Assembly: GCF_009823805.1 (NCBI RefSeq)
Contig: NZ_WUEK01000009.1
Location: forward strand, 124,001-188,000
Reading direction: 5' to 3'
DNA: 64,000 nt
Source of the DNA: Nocardioides flavescens
GTDB lineage: Bacteria > Actinomycetota > Actinomycetes > Propionibacteriales > Nocardioidaceae
Shown in pieces: positions 1 through 9,800 of this stretch; position 1 is the first letter of the stretch, and every line of letters begins with the position of its first letter. Made by a program: the position numbers and the translations under genes. Below the pieces are notes generated by a model. It had not been told where the DNA came from. It ran no database searches and saw nothing but the letters and a program-made list of their open reading frames with translations.

Positions 1-1
1 G

Positions 2-1129
2 CCCCAGGGCGCGACCCAGAACGACGGACAGCTCGGTGGATCGGTCACCGTCGAGTGGGAGGCGGCCGACGACAACGGCAACCCGGTGACGGGTTACGAC
101 GTCGAGGTCTACGAGGACGGCAAGCTGACGCGCACGGTCCCCCAGCCGGCGACTGCTCGGTCACTGCCGCTGAACGCGAGCAACGGTGTCGGCTACTCGT
201 TCCGGGTGCGGGCCTCCAACGCAGCCGGTCCCGGTGAGTGGACGGGCACGTCGGCGCCGGTCACGCCGTACGGCAGAGCCACCGAGCCCCGCAACGCCAA
301 GGCCGCCGACCAGGACCAGAAGGCTCAGCTCACCTGGGACCCGCCGGCCGACCTGCGAGGGACCACGCTCGACCACTACGAGGTCACCGGCCCGAGCGGT
401 ACGAGGAGCACGACCAGCCCCTCGCTCGTCTACGACTTCGGGGCGAACGCCGGTCCTTACGCGGTCACCATCGTGCCGATCACGAAGGCACCGGACGGGT
501 CCAAGCTGGTGACGGGTGATGCGACCCGGGTCGAGGGCATCAGGCCCTTCGGCAAGCCGAGCGACCCCACCGTCCAGGTGAACCAGAACGGCGTGTCCGG
601 GACGTTCAGCTGGAACTCGGCGGCCTCGGCCAACGGGCGCCCGATCGCCAAGACCGTCATCACCGTCGACGGCAGCTCCAGGACCGTCAGTGGGCCCGAC
701 AGCGGCAGCGTCGTCGTGTCCGGCGACGGGGGAGAGCGCCACACCGTGTCGGTCGAGGTCGTGGCAGAAGCGGGTGGCCAGAGCTCCGCAGGGACGTCGT
801 TCACCGCGCCCGGGACCAACTTCACGGTGTCCAAGGGAGGGGCTACGACGACCGGATACTGCACCGCCGCCAGCTGCGCAACGATCGTGGTCGACCTGGT
901 CGGACTCCGCCCCGGCAGCTACACGATGTTCTACAACACCGACTGCAACACCCAGAACAGGTCCGCCTGCCTCGGCGGCAACAACGGCGGCGCCGCGCAC
1001 TACCAGCAGGAGCAGGTCAACGTCGGCGAGAGCGGGTCCGTGCACTTCGCTGGGCGCGCCTTCGGTTATCCCGGGGCCGCGGTGTGGATCGACATCAACG
1101 GCCGCGACTCGAACCGGATCACCTGGTGA
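2..1129 (+). CDS. Fibronectin type III surface protein, C-terminal part
   Basis: The open frame runs in from the window edge without a start, so only the last ~375 residues are seen. They hold about three Fn3-type beta-sandwich repeats (Trp-x-x-Pro and Tyr-x-Val/x-Arg patterns at about nt 40-270, 290-540 and 560-820). A C-terminal domain with four cysteines (about nt 830-1129, Cys in YCTAASC and again in DCN and ACLGG) may be disulfide bonded. No sorting signal or C-terminal membrane helix is visible. The MoxR gene starts 40 bp downstream on the same strand, so this is probably the large exported adhesin-like protein of an fn3-moxR-DUF58-transglutaminase cluster. The substrate or binding partner cannot be read from the sequence. 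Confidence 0.85.
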   Translation, partial: PQGATQNDGQLGGSVTVEWEAADDNGNPVTGYDVEVYEDGKLTRTVPQPATARSLPLNASNGVGYSFRVRASNAAGPGEWTGTSAPVTPYGRATEPRNAKAADQDQKAQLTWDPPADLRGTTLDHYEVTGPSGTRSTTSPSLVYDFGANAGPYAVTIVPITKAPDGSKLVTGDATRVEGIRPFGKPSDPTVQVNQNGVSGTFSWNSAASANGRPIAKTVITVDGSSRTVSGPDSGSVVVSGDGGERHTVSVEVVAEAGGQSSAGTSFTAPGTNFTVSKGGATTTGYCTAASCATIVVDLVGLRPGSYTMFYNTDCNTQNRSACLGGNNGGAAHYQQEQVNVGESGSVHFAGRAFGYPGAAVWIDINGRDSNRITW

Positions 1130-1169
1130 CCAGCACTCGCACCACCCCACAACACGCGGAAGGCCCGTC

Positions 1170-2141
1170 ATGACCCTCACCACCGAACAGTCCGCGTGGT
1201 TCGCCACGAGCTTCGGCCAACTGGTCGCCAACATCGAGCGCGCGGTGCTCGGCAAGACCGAGGTCGTGCAGCTGGTGCTCACCTGCCTCCTCTCGGAGGG
1301 GCACATGCTGCTCGAGGACTTCCCTGGCACCGGCAAGACCTCACTCGCCCGTGCTCTCGCACAGTCACTGCAGGGCAAGCAGAGCCGGATCCAGTTCACG
1401 CCAGACCTGCTCCCCAGCGACGTCACCGGCGTGACCATCTTCGACCAGCGCACCGAGCGCTTCGAGTTCCACCAGGGTCCGATCTTCGCCAATGTCGTCT
1501 TGGCCGACGAGATCAACCGCGCCTCGCCCAAGACGCAGTCGGCCCTTCTCGAGGTCATGGAGGAGAGCCAGGTGACGGTCGACGGTGTGTCCCACCAGGT
1601 GGGGCGGCCCTTCATGGTCATCGCGACCCAGAACCCCATCGAGCAGGCGGGGACCTACCGCCTCCCTGAGGCGCAGCTGGATCGGTTCCTGATGAAGTCG
1701 AGCCTCGGCTATCCCGACCACGACGATTCCGTCCGGATCCTCTCCGCCCCGCCGGCCCGTCGGGGCGGGATCGAGCTGGACCCGATCATCACCACGGACG
1801 CCGTCGCGAGCATGGTCGAGATGGCCACCCAGGTCCACGTCGACACCGCAGTCCTCGAGTACGTCGCGCGGCTGGTCGAGGCGACGCGGGAGGCCAACGA
1901 GACGGTGCTCGGCTGCAGCATCCGGGCGGGACTGGCTCTCACCCGGGCAGCGCGGACGTGGGCCCTGGCCGCAGGCCGGTCCTACGTCGTCCCGGATGAC
2001 GTGAAGCGGCTCGCCCAGCCCGTCCTCGCTCACCGCATGGTCCTGGACCCCGAGGAGGAGTTCCGCGGAACCACGGCCGCCGGCGTGCTGGACCGCCTGC
2101 TCTCGACGGTGCCGGCGCCGCAGGAGCGCGCGAGCGCATGA
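1170..2141 (+). CDS. MoxR-family AAA+ ATPase
   Basis: A 323-residue MoxR/RavA-type AAA+ ATPase. Visible motifs are Walker A (FPGTGKTS), Walker B (LADEINR) with the MoxR signature NRASPKTQSALLE, sensor 1 (IATQNP) followed by GTYRLPEAQLDRF, and the C-terminal lid. MoxR proteins work as chaperone-like ATPases that mature or assemble a partner, usually the DUF58 (VWA-like) protein encoded beside them, as here with a 4-bp ATGA overlap. The frame is open for 480 bp further upstream, but the ATG at 1170 follows the end of the Fn3 gene and gives the usual family length and N-terminus. Confidence 0.95.
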   Translation: MTLTTEQSAWFATSFGQLVANIERAVLGKTEVVQLVLTCLLSEGHMLLEDFPGTGKTSLARALAQSLQGKQSRIQFTPDLLPSDVTGVTIFDQRTERFEFHQGPIFANVVLADEINRASPKTQSALLEVMEESQVTVDGVSHQVGRPFMVIATQNPIEQAGTYRLPEAQLDRFLMKSSLGYPDHDDSVRILSAPPARRGGIELDPIITTDAVASMVEMATQVHVDTAVLEYVARLVEATREANETVLGCSIRAGLALTRAARTWALAAGRSYVVPDDVKRLAQPVLAHRMVLDPEEEFRGTTAAGVLDRLLSTVPAPQERASA

Positions 2142-3388
2142 GCACCGTCCTGGTAGCCCGGCGACGGGCCGTGGCACGCGTCGCCGACGTGCGCGGCGCG
2201 CTCGCGGACCGGACGGCGAGGGCGCGTGACCTGGCCGCACCGGTCACGGGCATCGTGTCGCCGGCTGCGTGGGTGCTGGCCGCGCTGGCCCCGGTCGGGC
2301 TGCTCGGAGGCGTGCTCCTGCGCTGGGCCGAGCTCACCACCGTCGCGACGTTCGTGGTGCCTCTGCTCGGCCTTGCCGCGCTGTTCGTCCTGGGCCGCTA
2401 CCAGCTCGAGGCCGATCTCGATCTCACCCGCGACCGGGTGGTCGTCGGTGAGCGTGCGGTCGGCCGGGTGGTGGTCCGCAACGTGTCCCGGCGGCGCAGC
2501 CTGCCCGGGTCCATCGAGCTGCCGGTCGGCATCGCCCGCGCGGATTTCGACATCCCCTCGCTCGCGACGAGCGGTGAGGTGGAGGACGTCTTCGTCATCC
2601 CCACCGAGCGGCGCGCCGTGCTCGACGTCGGACCGGTCACGGCTGTGCGCGCCGACCCGCTGGGGCTCTTCCGGCGCGAGCAGCACCTCAGCGACCCCGA
2701 ACTGCTGTACGTGCACCCGCGCACCGTCCGCGTCGAGGGCACCGCCGCGGGTCTCATCCGCGACCTGGAGGGTCAGCCGGTCCCCCGGGTCACGGACGCC
2801 GACATCAGCTTCCATGCCCTGCGGGCTTACGTACCGGGGGACGACCGCCGCCACATCCACTGGAAGACCAGCGCGCGGACGGGCAGCCTCATGGTGCGCC
2901 AGTTCGAGGAGACGCGGCGGTCCCACCTCCTCCTGGCCCTCAGCACCCGCATCGACGAGTACGCCGACGACGAGGAGTTCGAGCTCGCGGTGTCGGCCGG
3001 CGGATCGCTCTCCCTGCAGACCTTCGCCGACCGTCACGAGCTGTCGGTCGCCACCTCGCGCGAGACCGTGCGGGTCACCACGCCCACCCGGCTGATGGAC
3101 GAGTTCGCAGCACTCGGCTTCGAGGCGGCCGCCCCTCGGCTACCCGAGGCCGTCCGACGCCTGGCTCGCGACGTCACCGGCGCCAGTGTCGCCATCTTGG
3201 TCTGCGGCTCACTGGTCTCGACCCACGAGATGCGGCGCGCGCGCCAGCACCTCCCACTCGACGTGCGCACGATCGTCCTGCGGTGCGCCGGCGCCGAGGA
3301 GAGCTCGCTCCGTCCGCTCGGTGACCTGACGGTGGCGACCCTCGCCTCGCTCGAGGAACTCGGTCGGTTGATGAGGCGAGCGTCGTGA
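2138..3388 (+). CDS. DUF58 domain protein, MoxR partner
   Basis: 416 residues. Two hydrophobic helices near residues 45-90 (AAWVLAALAPVGLLGG and VATFVVPLLGLAALFVLG) are followed by a beta-rich section and the diagnostic DUF58 block RAYVPGDDRRHIHWKTSAR with VRQFEETR just after it. DUF58 proteins sit in the membrane beside MoxR ATPases and transglutaminase-like proteins, and are thought to be the scaffold that MoxR acts on. Both ends overlap the neighbours by 4 bp, which suggests translational coupling. The exact role is unknown for the family. Confidence 0.9.
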   Translation: MSTVLVARRRAVARVADVRGALADRTARARDLAAPVTGIVSPAAWVLAALAPVGLLGGVLLRWAELTTVATFVVPLLGLAALFVLGRYQLEADLDLTRDRVVVGERAVGRVVVRNVSRRRSLPGSIELPVGIARADFDIPSLATSGEVEDVFVIPTERRAVLDVGPVTAVRADPLGLFRREQHLSDPELLYVHPRTVRVEGTAAGLIRDLEGQPVPRVTDADISFHALRAYVPGDDRRHIHWKTSARTGSLMVRQFEETRRSHLLLALSTRIDEYADDEEFELAVSAGGSLSLQTFADRHELSVATSRETVRVTTPTRLMDEFAALGFEAAAPRLPEAVRRLARDVTGASVAILVCGSLVSTHEMRRARQHLPLDVRTIVLRCAGAEESSLRPLGDLTVATLASLEELGRLMRRAS

Positions 3389-5736
3389 CGCTGACCGACC
3401 CGCGACCCCCGACGTCGAGTCGCAGCCGCACCGTCCGCAGAGCTCAGGTCGTGCACAGGCCGCCCAGCCGTCGTCTCGTCGCCACCGACGCAGTGGTCCT
3501 GATCGTCCTGCTGGTCCTGGCGGCCAGCCCGCTCGTCGACGCCTACGGGGGGACGCGGTGGGCGGTGGCCCTCACCGGCGGTGTCCTGGGAGGCCTCGCG
3601 GTGGTACTCCTCGCGCGCGGCCTGCGCTGGGGGGCCTGGCCGATGGTGCTGCTGTGCGCCGTCTGGTACTTCGTCGCTGGACCGGCGCTCGCCGTGCCCG
3701 CTCTGGCGAGCGGAGGTGTGCTGCCCGGCCCGGACGCCGCAGACGCCCTGCTGCACGGCCTGGTCAACTCCTGGCGTGACGCGCTGACCGGGATCCCCCC
3801 TCTCGGGACCGTCGGCGTCGTGCTGGTCGTGCCGTTCGTGCTCGGGCTGGTGGCCGGCCTCGTCGGCGGGACCCTCCTGTGGCGTACCCGCCACCCGGCC
3901 CTGGTCGCTGCCGTCGTCGCCGCGCTGTTCCTGGTGTCAGCGGCCTTCGGCGACCGGGTGTCCCAGCACGACGCCGTGCGCGGGGTGCTGCTCGTCGCTG
4001 TGACCCTGGCGTGGACGCAGTTCCGAGCGGTCCGGGGTCTGCGCATCAACTGGGCGCGTCGAGGGGCCGGTGCGCTGTGCCTGGTGGGCATCGCGGGCGG
4101 TGTCGCCCTCGGACTCCATGCTGCGACGGACCGGCCGGTGGCACGGGCGGTCCTGCGTGACCGGGTCGAGCCGCCGTTCGACCCGCTGGACTACCCCAGT
4201 CCGCTGTCCCGTTACCGCGCCTACACCAAGGACCTGGCCGACACCGAGCTGTTCACCGTGAGCGGCCTCCCGGCCGACGTCCCGGTCCGGATCGCGACCA
4301 TGGACACCTTCGACGGGGTCGTGTGGAACGTCGGCGGGGACGGCGAGTCGAGCAAGTTCCGCCGGGTCCGACCACCCTTGGGTGACCCGGTCGGCTCCGG
4401 GGTGAGCGTACGCATCGGTGACTACACCGGGGTGTGGGTCCCCTCGGTGGGCGTGACGGCGAGCGTGACCGATGCGTCGGGAGACGCCGGGGCGGTGGGG
4501 GTCGTCGGGAACGACGACGGCACCCTGGCCCAGATCGGCGGCGTCGCCTCGGGGGCGACGTACCGCCTCGACGCGGTGCGCGAGACCCGACCGAGCGACC
4601 CGGAGATCCGCGACGCGCAAGCGGGCGACGCGGTCTTCACGCCTCCGACGCAGGTCCCGGAGGTCCTGATGAAGCGGGTCCGCCCATGGCTGGAGGCCGC
4701 AGGCTCGACGAGCGCCGGCTCCGACGCCCTCGTCATCGCCGAGAGCTTCCACGACCAGGGCTTCTTCAGCGACGGACTCGAGGGGGACTCCACCTCGCCG
4801 TCGGGACACGGCAGTGCTCGCATCGCCCAACTGGTCGGGCGCACTCAGATGGTGGGCAATGCCGAGCAGTACGCCTCGGCGATGGCGATGGCGATGCAGC
4901 AGCTCGGTCACCCCGCTCGGGTCGTCCTCGGCTTCGCTGCTGCGGACGGTCTGCCGGTCCGGGGGCAGGACGTCACCGCGTGGGTCGAGGTCGATCTCCA
5001 GGGGCTGGGCTGGGTGTCCTTCGATCCCACCCCGCCCGAGGACCAGACACCTCCCAACGAGCAGCAGGATCCCGAACCGCTCCCGCAGCCCCAGGTGCTG
5101 CAGCCGGCCGACCCGCCGGAGGAGCCCGACGACGTCGAGCAGGCACCGCCACAAGGCGCCGGGACCACGCCGAAGCCTCCGCAGCCGTCGGCCGTCGACG
5201 CGATCGTCGAGTCGGTGGCCCTCGGCGGCAAGATCGCTGCGTTCAGTCTGCCCATCTGGCTGATCCCAGCGACCAAGGCCATCCGTCGCCGTCGCCGCCG
5301 GTCGAGGCGAGACCAGGTTGCCCGGGCCAGCGGGGCCTGGCGAGAGGTGGCCGACCGTGCACGTGACCTCGGCATCAGGATCCCCGCCGGCGGCACGAGG
5401 GTCGAGAACGGTCTGCTGATGAACGAGCGCCACGCCGCCGCATCTCCGGTGGCGCTCGCCAGCAAGGCCGACCGGTTCGTCTTCGGTCCGGGCCAGCCGG
5501 ACCCCGCGGAGGTCGAGGACTACTGGCGCGACGTACGCACGGCGATGCGTCGGATGAGTCGGGGCGCCCCGTTGTGGCGTCGCCCTCTCGCGGTGTTCTC
5601 ACCCGCCTCGATCCCGTGGCGCGCGACGCTCGGCCGCCTGGCACGGGTCCTCGTCGCGCCCGCCAGCCGAGTGTGGCGGCGCAGCCGACGCACGATCACC
5701 GGGCTCTTCGCGGGCCGCAAGAGGGGGAAGCAGTGA
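3385..5736 (+). CDS. Membrane transglutaminase-like protein, catalytic residues lost
   Basis: 783 residues from a GTG that overlaps the previous stop. Six or seven N-terminal membrane helices (about residues 30-250) are followed by an extracytoplasmic region with a TgpA-like transglutaminase core at about 480-550. A Pro/Glu/Gln-rich linker (550-605), one more helix (about 612-633) and a basic cytoplasmic tail complete it. The core is easily recognised (GNAEQYASAMAMAMQQLG, then TAWVEV and GWVSFDPTPP). However, the catalytic Cys position is Ala493 and the catalytic His position is Thr531; only Asp547 of the triad remains. It is therefore probably a pseudo-enzyme with a binding or structural role in the MoxR-DUF58 complex. 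The assignment to the fold is firm; inactivity is inferred from the missing residues. Confidence 0.9.
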   Translation: MTLTDPRPPTSSRSRTVRRAQVVHRPPSRRLVATDAVVLIVLLVLAASPLVDAYGGTRWAVALTGGVLGGLAVVLLARGLRWGAWPMVLLCAVWYFVAGPALAVPALASGGVLPGPDAADALLHGLVNSWRDALTGIPPLGTVGVVLVVPFVLGLVAGLVGGTLLWRTRHPALVAAVVAALFLVSAAFGDRVSQHDAVRGVLLVAVTLAWTQFRAVRGLRINWARRGAGALCLVGIAGGVALGLHAATDRPVARAVLRDRVEPPFDPLDYPSPLSRYRAYTKDLADTELFTVSGLPADVPVRIATMDTFDGVVWNVGGDGESSKFRRVRPPLGDPVGSGVSVRIGDYTGVWVPSVGVTASVTDASGDAGAVGVVGNDDGTLAQIGGVASGATYRLDAVRETRPSDPEIRDAQAGDAVFTPPTQVPEVLMKRVRPWLEAAGSTSAGSDALVIAESFHDQGFFSDGLEGDSTSPSGHGSARIAQLVGRTQMVGNAEQYASAMAMAMQQLGHPARVVLGFAAADGLPVRGQDVTAWVEVDLQGLGWVSFDPTPPEDQTPPNEQQDPEPLPQPQVLQPADPPEEPDDVEQAPPQGAGTTPKPPQPSAVDAIVESVALGGKIAAFSLPIWLIPATKAIRRRRRRSRRDQVARASGAWREVADRARDLGIRIPAGGTRVENGLLMNERHAAASPVALASKADRFVFGPGQPDPAEVEDYWRDVRTAMRRMSRGAPLWRRPLAVFSPASIPWRATLGRLARVLVAPASRVWRRSRRTITGLFAGRKRGKQ

Positions 5737-6809
5737 CCACCACCGTCGCAGAGAACGACGAGACAGTCGCCGGTCTGGGCCGCCGGGTGGCGGCCAACCT
5801 GCTCGACACGGCGGTACTCGTCTGGCCGTTCCTGGTCGCCATCGCCACCGCCTCGCAGAGCCTCGGATTGGCGGTCGCCGCCTACGTCCTCGGTCTGCTC
5901 AACAACCTCGTGATGGGCATGGTCAACTGGGGCCTCACCGCGACCCGGGGCTACACCGTCGGCCAGAGGTGGATGGGTGTGTGGGTGCTGGACGAGCAGA
6001 CGCAGGCACCGATCGGGTGGGGACGCGCCTTCGTCCGCAACCTCGTGCTCTCGCTGCTGTCCTTCACGGGGGTGGGCCTGCTGGCCAACGCGTTCGTGAT
6101 CTCCGGCGACCCACGAGGCCGAGGCTGGCACGACCGGGTAGGGCGCAGCGTCGCCGTCACCCGCCGCGGGGCCGAGGGCTCAACGCCCGCGCGCGGCATC
6201 GAGGCCGCACCGGCCCGAGGCCTCGAGCCGCGGCCCCTGCCGGGTGTCCCTGCACCCCCCTCCCTCGCCACCCCGCAGCCGACGTCTGCCCGCGACGTCC
6301 CTGTGGTGACGCGTGCAACCGCTCCGGGTCTGACGCCGCCCGTGGTCGTGGCGCAGGCTGCGGCTCCACGGACGCCGACCGCGGTGCCGCTGATCACCTC
6401 GGTGCCGGGGTTCCCGGCGCCCGCGCCTGCACACCCGCCCGCGCCCGCACCCGCCTCCGTCGCGGACCCCGTCGCGGCCCCGTCAGGACCAGCCCGCCTC
6501 AGCCTCGTGACGGCATCCGGCACCACCCTGCCCGACGCTGACCACGTCGTGGTCGGACGCGACCCGGTCACCTCGGGCGCGGAGGTAGGAGCGTGTCTCG
6601 AGGACCCCGCACGCTCGCTGTCGAAGACCCACGCCGCCTTCGTCCGCGGAGGAGGGAAGCTCTGGGTCCACGACCTCGGTTCGACCAACGGTGTGGCCGT
6701 GGTGCGTGACGAGCGGCCCACCCTCGTCGAGCGCGAGGAGTCGTTCGAGCTCATGGCAGGGGACCGCGTCATGCTGGGCGAGCTCGAGATCGAGGTCGAG
6801 CAGCGGTGA
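5733..6809 (+). CDS. RDD membrane domain-FHA domain protein
   Basis: 358 residues from GTG at 5733, which overlaps the preceding TGA; the frame is open further upstream but inside the previous gene. An RDD domain at about residues 10-145 has GLGRRVAANLLDTA, membrane helices, and the closing GRGWHDRVGRSVAV. It is followed by a long Pro/Ala/Val linker (150-245) and a C-terminal FHA domain (about 250-355) with GRDP, SLSKTHA and HDLGSTNG. FHA domains bind phosphothreonine, so this protein could link the membrane complex to Ser/Thr kinase signalling. No kinase gene is in the window. It is coupled by GTGA overlap to the EccC-like ATPase. Confidence 0.9.
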   Translation: MTTTVAENDETVAGLGRRVAANLLDTAVLVWPFLVAIATASQSLGLAVAAYVLGLLNNLVMGMVNWGLTATRGYTVGQRWMGVWVLDEQTQAPIGWGRAFVRNLVLSLLSFTGVGLLANAFVISGDPRGRGWHDRVGRSVAVTRRGAEGSTPARGIEAAPARGLEPRPLPGVPAPPSLATPQPTSARDVPVVTRATAPGLTPPVVVAQAAAPRTPTAVPLITSVPGFPAPAPAHPPAPAPASVADPVAAPSGPARLSLVTASGTTLPDADHVVVGRDPVTSGAEVGACLEDPARSLSKTHAAFVRGGGKLWVHDLGSTNGVAVVRDERPTLVEREESFELMAGDRVMLGELEIEVEQR

Positions 6810-9800
6810 AGCTCAAGATCGCCTACGAGCGTTCGGACGGCACCACGGCCGACATCGCCGTCACGGCGGACGCCACATCGACGGTCGGCGAGATCGCCAA
6901 CGCACTGTGGGCCGCGGACCCGGTCACGCGGGGTAGGGAGGTCCCACGTGACGGCCTCACCCTCGCGGTCGGCCCACCGGCGAGCCACGACCGGGTGGTG
7001 CTGCCGCCCGAGCGGGCGGTGGGCGAGTCCCGGGTGGCATCCGGCTTCGCGGCCCGGGCCGTCAAGGCGGGGCACGACGCCGTTGCCGACGCCGGGCACG
7101 TGGCGGTGGTCCGCATCGTCGCGGGTCCGGAGCGCGGTCGGGAGTTCCGCCTGTCCCCGGGCTCCAGCACCGTGGGTCGCGATCCGGGGTGCGCCGTCGT
7201 CCTCGTCGACCCGTACGTCTCCGGCACCCACGCCCGCATCGACGTCGCCGAGACGATCGAGGTGGTCGACCTCGACTCAGCCAACGGACTGGAGGCGGAC
7301 GGGGAGACCGTGACGCGCTGGGTTGCACAGCCGGGGCACACCGTCGTGATCGGCGACACCGAACTGGCGATCGAGCCGCTGAACCGCTCGATCTCCGTCG
7401 AGGCCGCTGTCGGGGGCTTCCAGAACGCCGCTGTGCCGTTCAACCGCTCGCCCCGCGTCGAGGCCCGCTTCCCCTTCCGGGAGCTGGCTCGACCTCAGGT
7501 GCCCACCGAGTCCGACACCCCGCCGTTCCCGTGGCTGCTGATGCTGGCGCCGATCGCCATGGGCGGCGCGATGTACGCCGCCACCCGCAACCCGCTGTCG
7601 CTGATGTTCGTCGCCCTCTCGCCGATGATGATGATCGCCAACTTCGTCATGTCCCGTCAGCGGAGCGCGCGCAAGCAGGAGTCCGAGATCGGCAGGTTCG
7701 AGGCGCACCTCTCCCGCCTCGCGGAGCAGCTCGGCGGGCTGCGCGCGGCCGAGCAGCCAGCCCGCCTCGCAGAGGCGCCCTCGGTCCTCGCGGTCTACGA
7801 GCAGGTGCTGGTCCGCGGACCGCTCACCTGGACTCGACGACCTGAGCACTGGAGCTTCCTCCACCTGCGGCTCGGGCTCGCGACTCTGCCCTCCCGCACG
7901 ACCGTCGCCGAACGGGAGGGGCCTGTCGACGGTCTGATCGACCACGCCGATCGGCTCGAGACCGTGGTCGCCGAGCACGCGACCGTGGTGGGCGTGCCCG
8001 TCGTGGAGTCACTGGAGGCGGCCGGCGCGCTCGGCCTGGTCGGCCACGGTGACCACGTCGGCGACCTGCTGCGAGCGGTCGTCGTGCAACTGTCGGGCCT
8101 GCACTCGCCTGCGGAGCTGATCCTCGCCGCGGTGGCCCCGGCGACCCGGTCTGACGACCTGGACTGGCTCAAGTGGCTCCCACACACGTCCTCGCCCCAC
8201 AGTCCTCTGACTCGTAGCCACCTCGCGGACTCCGCCGCCGCGGGCGACTCGCTCGTCGCCGAGCTCGACGAGCTGATCGACCACCGGCTCGGACAGCGCG
8301 GAGCCGCGCAGCAGTCACGCGGAGCGATGGCCGAGGACCTCGCAGCAGGCAACAGCGGGGGCCGGGTCGGGAGCACAGGGTCAGAGCGACCTGTCCCGGT
8401 CACCCCGAGCGTGGTCGTCGTGGTCCAGGAGGGTACCCACGTCGACCGCGCCCGTCTGGTGCGCGTGGCCGAGCGCGGGGCAGACGTGGGGGTCCACCTG
8501 ATCTGGGTGGCCGACACCGTGGGCGAGCTGCCTGCGGTCTGCCGCAGCTACGTCGATGTGTCCGGTGGTCCGAGCGCGGCCTCGGTGCACCACGTCCGGC
8601 TGGGGTCCAGCGTCTTCGACGTCACGGTCGAGGGTGTCAGCGCAGCCCATGCTCTCGAGTTCAGCCGGCGCATGGCGGCGATGGTCGACGCAGGGGCCTT
8701 GGTGGAGGACGCGACCGACCTGCCGCGCAACGTCCCGGTGCTGAGCCTGCTGGGAGAGGCCCTCGCCAGCCGGCCGGAGGCAGTGCTCGACCGCTGGGAC
8801 CAGAACGACTCGATCGTCTCGAGAGCGTCGGGTGGCGCGCGCCGACAGGCCGTGGCGAAGAAGGACAAGAAGCCGACGCTGCGCGCCCTGGTGGGCAAGG
8901 TGGGGGCCGACTCCCTCCACCTCGACCTCCGCTCCCACGGTCCGCACGCCCTCGTCGCGGGCACCACCGGCTCGGGCAAGAGCGAGTTCCTGCAGGCTTG
9001 GGTGCTCGGGATGGCGGCGGAGTACAGCCCGGACCGAGTCACGATGCTCTTCGTCGACTACAAGGGCGGGGCGGCGTTCGCCGAGTGCGTCGACCTCCCG
9101 CACTGCGTCGGTCTGGTCACCGACCTCAGCCCGCACCTCGTGCAGCGCTCACTGACGAGCCTCGCGGCAGAGGTGCACCATCGCGAGGTCCTGTTCAACC
9201 AGAAGAAGGCCAAGGACCTGATTGAGCTGGAGCGGCGCGGCGACCCGGACTGTCCGCCAGCCCTGGTCCTGGTGATCGACGAGTTCGCGGCGCTCGCGGC
9301 GGAGGTCCCCGCCTTCGTCGACGGCGTCGTCGACATCGCCCAGCGCGGGCGGTCGCTCGGCATCCACCTCGTGATGGCGACGCAGCGTCCGGCAGGCGTG
9401 ATCCGCGACAACATCCGCGCCAACACCAACCTCCGCATCGCGCTGCGCATGGCCGACGAGACCGACAGCCAGGACGTCCTCGGCTCACCCGTCGCGGCGC
9501 ACCTCGATCCGGACGCACCCGGCCGCGCTCTGGCCAAGACCGGTCCGGGTCGGCTCGTGCCCTTCCAGTCGGCGTACGCCGGTGGGTGGAGCGACGCTGA
9601 CGCGTCGACGTCGTCCATCGCGATCCACGAGCTGCGCTTCGGCACCGAGACTCCGTGGCGGCCGGCGGCTGTCGCCACGGAGGTCGAGCTCGAGGCGGGT
9701 CCGACCGACTTGCAGCGTCTCGTCGGCACCATCTCCGTGGCCGCTCGGGAAGGGGCCCTGCGCGTGCCGCGCCGGCCCTGGCTGCCGGAGCTGAGCAAGG

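Noticed and set aside
161..1639. Open frames opposite the Fn3 and MoxR genes
   Set aside because: No recognisable motifs, and composition typical of the reverse strand of GC-rich genes.
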